Positions 1 to 4,832 of a stretch of 6,249 nucleotides of DNA are shown here, one piece after another (position 1 is the first letter of the stretch; every line of letters begins with the position of its first letter). The position numbers and the translations under genes are program-made. The DNA is taken from NCBI GenBank assembly GCA_013139395.1, contig WTAX01000347.1:1-6249 (forward strand). The letters are read 5' to 3'. This DNA comes from Gammaproteobacteria bacterium (GTDB taxonomy: Bacteria > Pseudomonadota > Gammaproteobacteria > GRL18). The notes under the pieces are model-generated. The model saw nothing but the letters and a program-made list of their open reading frames with translations, did no database searches and was not told the DNA's origin.

Positions 1-2198
1 ATCACATTAGGCAACTGTGTAATTCGGTTAAGTGCCCGACTCAATTGTGCTATTCCTGCTATCTCTAATGATAACCTCATCCTCGCTGAATAATCTGATT
101 TATTTGTTGTAGTATTCACACCTAATACATTAATTTCTAAATTTGCCAAAATTGATGTGATGTCACGTAATAAACCTTGTCGATCCATGGCAATTAATTC
201 TATCGTCACGGTATAACACTGATTGATTTCATGATTCCACTCAACTTCTGTTAAGCGCTCACTATTTTCTTCTAATGCATGTTGTACATTATGGCAATCG
301 CTGCGATGTATAGTAATCCCTCTATTTTTGGTTATAAAGCCTACAATAGAATCACCAGGAACAGGTTTACAACATTGCGCAATTTGCGTAAGCACATTGT
401 CTACACCATAAATGGTTACATCACCTGAACCTTGAGGTAATAATTCAATCGTTTGCTGAACCGGCTCTTCCCTTTGATCTTTATGTTTATCACTATGACC
501 ACCCAGCTCCTGAATAGATGAAGCAATTTGACCTGTGGTAATTTCACCTCGTCCAATTTCAGCAAATAAATGATCAGTTTTATCAAAATGAAAATAATGT
601 GCCAGTTTTTCATGAGAGATATTGGAAATACCCAGCCGATGCAATTCTTTTTCCAGGATCTCACGACCAGCTAGTAAGTTTTGCTCAAGATTCTGTTGTT
701 TAAACCAATGTCTCACCTTGGCTCTGGCTCTGGAAGTTTTTAAATAGCCTAATTGTGGGTTTAACCAGTCTCTACTCGGTGAACCATTTTTTGTGGTTAA
801 TATATGAACCTGCTCACCACTTTTTAACTCATAAGTTAAGGGCACCATTTTGCCATTCACTTTTGCCCCTCGACAACGAGCTCCAACTTCCGTATGAACA
901 TAAAAAGCAAAATCAAGAGGCGTTGCCCCCTGCGGCATATCAATAATTTCACCTTCAGGAGTCATCACATAAACACGATCCTGAAACACTTCAGATTTGA
1001 AGCGATCAATAAAGTCCCCGGCATCTTTTTCTTCATCTTTCCATTCTAATAATTGACGTAACCAGGCAATTTTTTGTTCATAATGACCGCTTTGTTTGCC
1101 TCCTTCTTTGTATCGCCAATGTGCGGCCACACCATATTCTGCATGTTTATGCATTTCATAGGTACGAATCTGTATTTCCAGCGTTTTACCTTGAGGGCCG
1201 ACAACAGCAGTATGAATTGATTGATAGTTATTTTCTTTTGGTGTGGCAATATAATCGTCAAATTCATAAGGTATATGACGCCAGATAGTATGCACAACGC
1301 CCAGAGCATGGTAACAATCCTTTAACTTGTCAACATGAATTCTGACCGCACGTAAGTCATAAAGCTGATGAAAGCCCAGATTTTTACGCTGCATTTTTTT
1401 CCAAATACTATAAATATGTTTGGAACGTCCTGTCACTTCACCTTGAATATGGTTTTTAGTTAAATTTTTCTGAATAATATGGACGACTTCATCAATATAT
1501 TTATCTCTGTCAACTTTACGTTCAGCCAGATATCTGGCAATTTTTTTATAATTGTATTCATCAAGAAAACGAAAAGCCAAATCTTCAAGCTCCCATTTCA
1601 ACTGCCAGATACCCAGACGATTGGCTAAGGGCGCATAAATTTCGGCGGTTTCACTGGCAATAATTTTTTGTTTTTTTGCTGATAGTGAACCCAGAGTACG
1701 CATATTATGCAGTCGATCAGCTAATTTGATCATAACCACACGCACATCTTCAGCCATTGCTAATAATAATTTACGAAGATTTTCTGCTTTTAAGCCTTCT
1801 TTTTTTATCGTGCCGTGAATATCTGGTTTTAAATTGGCAAAGACTTTCATTTTTGTAACGCTATCAACCAGAGTCGCCACTTCCTTGCCGAATTTTTTTT
1901 CTAATTTAGTCAGTGAGATATCAGTATCTTCCACAACATCATGCAGAAGAGCTGCCATTAAGGATGGCGTATCAAGATTGAGAGAAAGAAGAATTTCTGC
2001 TACAGAAATAACATGAAAGACATAAGGCTCGCCAGAAGCTCGTATTTGCCCCTTATGTGCTTTGTTTGCAAATTCAAAGGCTTTATAGACGGAGTCGAGA
2101 TCAACATGTTTATGATGTTTTTTAATTTTTTTTGCTAAAGCATTAAAACGCTCCTGAGGAGTATCTTGATTATCAGCAATTGCTTCGACATAAACCAT
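1..2198 (-). CDS. relA: RelA-type GTP pyrophosphokinase, (p)ppGpp synthetase (3' end cut by window)
   Basis: This enzyme makes (p)ppGpp from ATP and GTP/GDP when uncharged tRNA sits on the ribosome. From the start, 732 codons are readable against 744 in E. coli RelA, so only about a dozen are missing. Domains in order: HD region about 45-195; synthetase about 250-365 with YSIW at 263-266, the RelA-type signature EFDDY at 312-316 and catalytic Glu341 in LEIQIRT; TGS about 404-467; zinc-finger region with Cys609, Cys610, His631 and Cys635; ACT from about 661 to the edge. Unusually, the hydrolase residues are intact: His62, His86-Asp87 and Glu90-Asp91 in HDVVEDT, and Asp161 in KLADRLHNMR. E. coli RelA has degenerate residues at these places. 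The ATG at 2198 follows an in-frame TAA and has only a poor Shine-Dalgarno. The RelA family call is firm; whether the hydrolase works is unknown. Confidence 0.95.
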   Translation of the reverse strand, partial: MVYVEAIADNQDTPQERFNALAKKIKKHHKHVDLDSVYKAFEFANKAHKGQIRASGEPYVFHVISVAEILLSLNLDTPSLMAALLHDVVEDTDISLTKLEKKFGKEVATLVDSVTKMKVFANLKPDIHGTIKKEGLKAENLRKLLLAMAEDVRVVMIKLADRLHNMRTLGSLSAKKQKIIASETAEIYAPLANRLGIWQLKWELEDLAFRFLDEYNYKKIARYLAERKVDRDKYIDEVVHIIQKNLTKNHIQGEVTGRSKHIYSIWKKMQRKNLGFHQLYDLRAVRIHVDKLKDCYHALGVVHTIWRHIPYEFDDYIATPKENNYQSIHTAVVGPQGKTLEIQIRTYEMHKHAEYGVAAHWRYKEGGKQSGHYEQKIAWLRQLLEWKDEEKDAGDFIDRFKSEVFQDRVYVMTPEGEIIDMPQGATPLDFAFYVHTEVGARCRGAKVNGKMVPLTYELKSGEQVHILTTKNGSPSRDWLNPQLGYLKTSRARAKVRHWFKQQNLEQNLLAGREILEKELHRLGISNISHEKLAHYFHFDKTDHLFAEIGRGEITTGQIASSIQELGGHSDKHKDQREEPVQQTIELLPQGSGDVTIYGVDNVLTQIAQCCKPVPGDSIVGFITKNRGITIHRSDCHNVQHALEENSERLTEVEWNHEINQCYTVTIELIAMDRQGLLRDITSILANLEINVLGVNTTTNKSDYSARMRLSLEIAGIAQLSRALNRITQLPNV

Positions 2199-2343
2199 AT
2201 TTATTTACTTGTTATCAAAATAGAAAAATCCTTATATATTACCAGGATAGACAATATAGTTCTAAGATCCATTAAAAATCCAGCTTAAATCTATCATTGC
2301 AAATAAGCAACGAAATTTTTCTGATTTATTTAGGTTTAACTAT
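2199..2343 (-). promoter_or_regulatory. relA upstream region (145 bases, no convincing promoter)
   Basis: This gap separates the small membrane-protein gene from relA on the same strand. Reading toward relA, a weak promoter-like pair is visible (TAGAAC, 17 bases, TAATAT), about 45-70 bases before the start, with poor consensus match. A 5-bp inverted repeat (ATCCT 2228-2232, AGGAT 2244-2248) with an 11-base loop is probably trivial. No terminator separates the two genes, so relA may be read from the upstream gene as well as from its own promoter. Confidence 0.25.
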
Positions 2344-2577
2344 TTAAACTTTTTGTGACTTATTTTTAAGTAATAAAATAATTTTAATGACTAATAAGAT
2401 AATTGGCGCACTATGCATAAGCAGATCAAAAATATCTAATGGTTTTACTAATGCGCCGGACAACAGCATATTAATTTTTTCAATTAAATGCGGTTCACCG
2501 CCAATGGGTGCAGTACCCAATAATACCGCCATTATGATTAACATTGGAAAGGATAAATTGTCTAAAAGTCGAGTCAT
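2344..2577 (-). CDS. Small two-helix inner-membrane protein (family often labelled 'RND transporter')
   Basis: A 77-residue protein with two hydrophobic segments, about residues 10-27 and 56-70. Between them lies a conserved-looking amphipathic stretch containing GGEPHLIEKINMLLSG and KPLDIFDLLMH, and the tail is basic (KNKSQKV). I recall short proteobacterial proteins of this pattern that carry the automatic label 'RND transporter'. At under 80 residues it cannot be an RND pump, so the true role is unknown. It lies upstream of relA in the same direction with a 145-base gap. The ATG is preceded by AT-rich sequence without a clear Shine-Dalgarno. An open frame on the opposite strand covers the same bases, but only this reading gives a sensible membrane protein with family resemblance. 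Confidence 0.75.
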   Translation of the reverse strand: MTRLLDNLSFPMLIIMAVLLGTAPIGGEPHLIEKINMLLSGALVKPLDIFDLLMHSAPIILLVIKIILLLKNKSQKV

Positions 2578-2646
2578 ATTATTAATTCATTATTTTCTAA
2601 TTAAAATTTGAGCTTAATAGATTTTTAATTTAATTACCATATTAAT

Positions 2647-2660
2647 CTGATATATATCAA
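2647..2660. promoter_or_regulatory. FNR/ANR-like palindrome
   Basis: The sequence CTGATATATATCAA matches the FNR consensus TTGAT-N4-ATCAA at nine of ten defined positions. Its core (2648-2659) is a perfect 12-bp palindrome. It lies in the divergent intergenic region, centred 27.5 bases before the DsrE-like start codon and about 76 bases before the start of the reverse-strand membrane-protein gene. It overlaps the putative -35 of the DsrE-like gene, which would favour repression there. The AT-rich background makes chance occurrence possible. Confidence 0.4.
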
Positions 2661-2674
2661 TTATCATCTATAAT
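2647..2674 (+). promoter_or_regulatory. Putative promoter of the DsrE-like gene
   Basis: A perfect -10 hexamer TATAAT lies at 2669-2674. A weak -35 (CTGATA, 2647-2652, four of six matches) precedes it at 16 bases. The start point would fall at about 2681, which is the A of the start codon, so the transcript could be leaderless. The AGG just before the ATG is too close to act as a normal Shine-Dalgarno. Confidence 0.45.
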
Positions 2675-2680
2675 TCAGGT

Positions 2681-3256
2681 ATGAAAAATATAAAATTGTT
2701 CCATTTTCTGTTTATTACGTTATTTCATTTATTCTTCTGGAACACCACTTATGCAGAAAATAATGAGCCTGAAGACAATACCACTCTATCTGAACACTCA
2801 TTAGCAACAGCTCAATATGTTGATACTCCCTATTCCTCTGAGCAGAAGGTTTTATTTGAGTTTTTTCTCGATGAGCCGGCAAAAATCAATGCCGCATTGT
2901 ATTGGCTTCGCTCTTATATGAATACCTTAATTGATGAACCTTATTCACTTGCACCTGAATTTATGCATGTTATTGTTCTTATTCATGGTACTGAAATTGT
3001 CACTCTGGCTAAAAAAAATTATGCCAAATACAAAACTGCAGTGCAAAGAATGCGTTATTATGAGCAGTTAGGTGTTGAGTTTCGAGTCTGTGGTGATGCC
3101 GCTGATGACTATGGTTATACAGCAAAAGACTTTCATGGTTTTGTAAAAATCATTCCTTCAGCTATTGTTGAACTCGCTCATTGGCAAACACAAGGCTATG
3201 CTGTTATTCGTCCTTTGGTTTTTGAAAAAAAACACTCTATTGATGAAATACGATAA
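2681..3256 (+). CDS. Exported DsrE/DsrF-like protein
   Basis: A 191-residue protein with a signal peptide: MKNIK, a hydrophobic core, and a likely cleavage after TTYA at residue 25. The mature part, from about residue 93, resembles the DsrE-like fold: a beta strand ending in IHGTEIV (101-107), then AKYKTAVQRMRYYEQLG, then FRVC with the single cysteine Cys137, and a C-terminal part with IPSAIVELAHWQTQGYA. Cytoplasmic DsrE proteins carry sulfur on a conserved cysteine in the Dsr/Tus relay. This one is predicted to be periplasmic, and I recall similar exported single-domain members in proteobacteria whose role is not known. Cys137 is the only candidate sulfur carrier. No dsr, sox or tus genes adjoin it. 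The start is fixed by the signal peptide; the alternative TTG at residue 6 would remove its basic end. Confidence 0.85.
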   Translation: MKNIKLFHFLFITLFHLFFWNTTYAENNEPEDNTTLSEHSLATAQYVDTPYSSEQKVLFEFFLDEPAKINAALYWLRSYMNTLIDEPYSLAPEFMHVIVLIHGTEIVTLAKKNYAKYKTAVQRMRYYEQLGVEFRVCGDAADDYGYTAKDFHGFVKIIPSAIVELAHWQTQGYAVIRPLVFEKKHSIDEIR

Positions 3257-3265
3257 ATTCTAAAG

Positions 3266-3300
3266 CGTTCACACACCGTTCATGCACCAGCAACTATAAT
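3266..3300 (+). promoter_or_regulatory. Direct repeats plus -10, putative activated promoter of the lipoprotein gene
   Basis: Two adjoining 11-base units, CGTTCACACAC (3266-3276) and CGTTCATGCAC (3277-3287), match at nine of eleven positions. They end seven bases before a perfect TATAAT (3295-3300). No good -35 hexamer sits 16-18 bases before that -10. Direct repeats with an 11-base period replacing a -35 are typical of OmpR/PhoB-family response-regulator sites. The unit CGTTCAT matches the Pho-box half-site CTGTCAT at five of seven positions. The regulator identity is inference. Confidence 0.35.
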
Positions 3301-3355
3301 AAGGTTATAAAGTAACTAATAAAGTCACGATACCACTACATAAAGGCTTCTTGTC

Positions 3356-3598
3356 ATGAAAAATCTTACTCTACTATTATTTGTCATCCTGCTGCTGTCA
3401 GGATGCTCAACAAATCCCTATAATACCCAGACCAATTATAAAGGTGTTGAAATCACAAAAAGTGCGGCAATTGGCGCTGTGGGTGGTGCTGTAGCAGGCG
3501 TAGCTATTGGTGATAGCCGTAAGTCCACGTTAATTGGTGCGGGTATCGGTGCGTTAATTATGGGTGGTTCAAAAGCCTATCAGGAATATAGTGAATAG
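3356..3598 (+). CDS. Small glycine-zipper lipoprotein
   Basis: An 80-residue protein with a lipoprotein signal: MKNLT, a leucine-rich core, and the lipobox LSGC with the lipidated cysteine at residue 17. The residue after the cysteine is Ser, not Asp, which favours outer-membrane sorting. The mature part has a glycine/alanine-rich hydrophobic region (about 37-71) with GAVGGAVAGVAIG and GAGIGALIMGG separated by a short polar turn (DSRKS). This is the glycine-zipper hairpin pattern of small envelope proteins. Such domains insert in membranes or self-associate, but the specific role here is unknown. A Shine-Dalgarno TAAAGG lies at 3341-3346, nine bases before the ATG. It is probably monocistronic, since the next gene is 301 bases away. 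Confidence 0.8.
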   Translation: MKNLTLLLFVILLLSGCSTNPYNTQTNYKGVEITKSAAIGAVGGAVAGVAIGDSRKSTLIGAGIGALIMGGSKAYQEYSE

Positions 3599-3619
3599 TA
3601 TCGTTCTGTAATGTGGCAA

Positions 3620-3644
3620 CACAGTATTTATTCTATTTACTGTG
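3620..3644. terminator. Hairpin after the lipoprotein gene, possible weak terminator
   Basis: A perfect 7-bp stem (CACAGTA 3620-3626 with TACTGTG 3638-3644) encloses an 11-base loop, 21 bases past the lipoprotein stop codon. It is AT-rich and no T-run follows on the forward strand, so an intrinsic terminator is doubtful. It could act as a transcript-end stabiliser. It also overlaps the end of the reverse-strand coding remnant. Confidence 0.25.
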
Positions 3645-3767
3645 CATCCATAAATAAGGTGAATTCATTCGCTTAAAATAGCGGATTTTATCCACTTTCA
3701 TTCCACCTCTCACCAGCAACTCCCATTCGGCTTTGATTAAAGCTGCATAGCTTTGAACCTGGAAAAA
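3633..3767 (-). pseudogene. Reverse-strand coding remnant or small ORF of unknown family
   Basis: A frame of 44 sense codons runs from after a TGA (3768-3770) to a TAG (3633-3635). It reads as credible protein: SYAALIKAEWELLVRGG, then MKVDKIRYFKRMNSPYLW, ending MHSK. The composition is mixed charged and aromatic, unlike random AT-rich translation. It has no ATG near its beginning; the first is at codon 23. An ATG in a different frame lies upstream (3776-3778) and would give a 13-residue start ending in TAA, so one frameshift could join the two into a protein of about 46-48 residues. I do not recognise the family. A decayed gene 3' end is the simplest reading; a short real gene with an unusual start is possible. 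Confidence 0.35.
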
Positions 3768-3797
3768 TCAGTTGGCATCTACTGATTATTCCAGGTT
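3756..3797. repeat. 42-base near-perfect inverted repeat (hairpin)
   Basis: AACCTGGAA (3756-3764) pairs with TTCCAGGTT (3789-3797). After one A-A mismatch, AATCAGT (3766-3772) pairs with ACTGATT (3781-3787). The loop is the eight bases 3773-3780. That gives 16 pairs with one mismatch. No T-run follows on either strand, so it is not a standard intrinsic terminator. It could be a REP- or MITE-like repeat, a small-RNA element, or part of the leader of the downstream ATPase gene. Confidence 0.7.
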
Positions 3798-3870
3798 GAT
3801 AATAGCTCCAATAAAATTTTCAATAATTTACCAGCATTAGTCTCTTTCCCTTAAATCCAAAATAAAGGAT

Positions 3871-3897
3871 AATACTCCTCACTTAATCAGGAGTATT
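3871..3897 (+). promoter_or_regulatory. Hairpin that buries the ATPase ribosome-binding site
   Basis: AATACTCCT (3871-3879) is exactly complementary to AGGAGTATT (3889-3897), a 9-bp stem around a 9-base loop. The 3' arm contains the strong Shine-Dalgarno AGGAG (3889-3893), six bases before the ATG at 3900. If folded in mRNA, the site is fully paired, as in RNA thermometers and translation-controlling leaders. The structure is read directly; a regulatory role is inferred. Confidence 0.55.
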
Positions 3898-3899
3898 TA

Positions 3900-4748
3900 A
3901 TGAAATTTAGTGTTGATGAATTCCACAACTGGGAGAACAAAAAAGTCACCCTTCTGGGAATGTCCGGGGTTGGTAAAACCTACCTTTCTACTTTGCTGAG
4001 AGATTCTGAGTGGTTTCATTATTCAGGTGATTATCGAATCGGTACCCGTTATCTCGATGAGCCTATTATGGACGTCATCAAGCAGCAGGCTATGCAAGTG
4101 CCTTTTTTAAAAGAATTGCTTCGAAATGACTGGATATCAATTAAAAATAACATTAAAGTTCACGATCTTGGCCCCGTGTTAAGCTATATTGGTAAATTAG
4201 GCAACCCTGAGTTAGGTGGTGTTGAGCTGGAAGATTTTATACAGCGTCAGGCCTGCTATCGTGAAGGTGAAATTGCAGCCATGCTGGACGTGCCCAGTTT
4301 CATTAATAAGGCTCAGGATATATACGGCTATCAGCATTTTGTTAATGATGTGGGCGGCAGTCTGTGTGAATTAGATGATCCGCAAGTCATTAATACACTG
4401 GTACAGCATACTCTGATCCTCTATATACAGGTGACCAATAAAGAAGAAGAAAATAAACTCATCGAACGTGCTCAAAACGCACCCAAACCACTTTATTATC
4501 GCCCTGATTTTTTACAGGATGAACTGGCTGTTTATCTTAAAGAAAATAATTTTGACTATGCCGCGCAAATGATCCCGGATGAATTTACCCGCTGGGTATT
4601 TCCCAGATTATTTCATTCACGAATTCCCCGCTATGAAGCCATTGCCAAGCCTCATGGTTATACCGTAACATCAGAGGAAGTCGCACAGGTACGTGATCAA
4701 CAGGATTTCTTACAATTACTGGAAACAGCTATTGCCAGAACGGTTTAA
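3900..4748 (+). CDS. P-loop ATPase of unknown function, next to metA
   Basis: A 282-residue soluble protein. A short strand (KVTLLG) leads into the Walker A motif GMSGVGKT at residues 20-27, with Lys26 and Thr27 as the phosphate-binding pair. A possible Walker B-like strand is FVND (147-150) in the segment QHFVNDVGGSLCELDD. The compact Walker A at the very N terminus resembles nucleoside-kinase or GTPase-type P-loop proteins rather than AAA+ or ABC ATPases. No transmembrane segment is visible. I recall similar proteins annotated only as 'ATPase' in gammaproteobacteria; the substrate is unknown. It has a strong AGGAG six bases before the ATG, buried in a hairpin. metA follows 74 bases later on the same strand without a terminator, suggesting co-transcription and perhaps a link to methionine metabolism, which is inference. 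Confidence 0.8.
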   Translation: MKFSVDEFHNWENKKVTLLGMSGVGKTYLSTLLRDSEWFHYSGDYRIGTRYLDEPIMDVIKQQAMQVPFLKELLRNDWISIKNNIKVHDLGPVLSYIGKLGNPELGGVELEDFIQRQACYREGEIAAMLDVPSFINKAQDIYGYQHFVNDVGGSLCELDDPQVINTLVQHTLILYIQVTNKEEENKLIERAQNAPKPLYYRPDFLQDELAVYLKENNFDYAAQMIPDEFTRWVFPRLFHSRIPRYEAIAKPHGYTVTSEEVAQVRDQQDFLQLLETAIARTV

Positions 4749-4781
4749 CAGGAAGCATCGCCTATTGCAGGTGATAACTAC

Positions 4782-4832
4782 ATGAATAGAGATAAGAATA
4801 GTGATAATAACAGGGATAAAGTATGCCATTAG
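4782..4832 (+). CDS. Possible 16-codon leader ORF overlapping the metA start
   Basis: The ATG at 4782 opens a frame reading MNRDKNSDNNRDKVCH before TAG at 4830-4832. AGGTGA (4769-4774) lies seven bases upstream and is a plausible Shine-Dalgarno. The stop falls ten bases into metA in another frame, a geometry that allows translational coupling. Apart from the initiator it has no methionine codon, so a classical methionine attenuator is unlikely. Its sequence largely reflects a 12-base repeat, so it may be accidental. Confidence 0.3.
   Translation: MNRDKNSDNNRDKVCH
4788..4823 (+). repeat. Three imperfect 12-base tandem repeats carrying the metA ribosome-binding site
   Basis: Three consecutive units share the pattern AGNGATAANNAN: AGAGATAAGAAT, AGTGATAATAAC and AGGGATAAAGTA. 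The last unit supplies the metA Shine-Dalgarno AGGGA (4812-4816), six bases before the ATG, and its final base is the A of that ATG. A further GATAA lies at 4773-4777. Confidence 0.5.

Noticed and set aside
416..664. Reverse-strand open frame of 82 codons
   Set aside because: Out-of-frame shadow inside relA; the relA frame continues through it without a break.
755..946. Forward-strand open frame of 63 codons
   Set aside because: Antisense to the TGS/helical part of relA, whose reverse-strand reading is continuous and clearly homologous; the forward translation resembles no family.
1046..1309. Reverse-strand open frame of 87 codons
   Set aside because: Out-of-frame shadow over the relA synthetase domain, which is intact in the proper frame.
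1834..2016. Forward-strand open frame of 60 codons
   Set aside because: Antisense to the HD region of relA; its serine- and arginine-rich translation is a mirror of the real codons.
2341..2353. TATTTAAACTTTT shared with 5979-5991 as a dispersed repeat
   Set aside because: Low-complexity AT-rich match of 13 bases; the first copy is mainly the end of a coding region, so chance is the better explanation.
2387..2611. Forward-strand open frame of 74 codons
   Set aside because: Complement of the small two-helix membrane protein; only the reverse reading has membrane segments and family resemblance.
3756..3797. Reading the 42-base inverted repeat as an intrinsic terminator
   Set aside because: No T-run follows the stem on either strand, and there is an A-A mismatch in mid-stem.
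3599..3899. SAM or other known methionine riboswitch upstream of the ATPase-metA unit
   Set aside because: No multi-helix core resembling a SAM riboswitch is recognisable; the structure seen is two separate simple hairpins.
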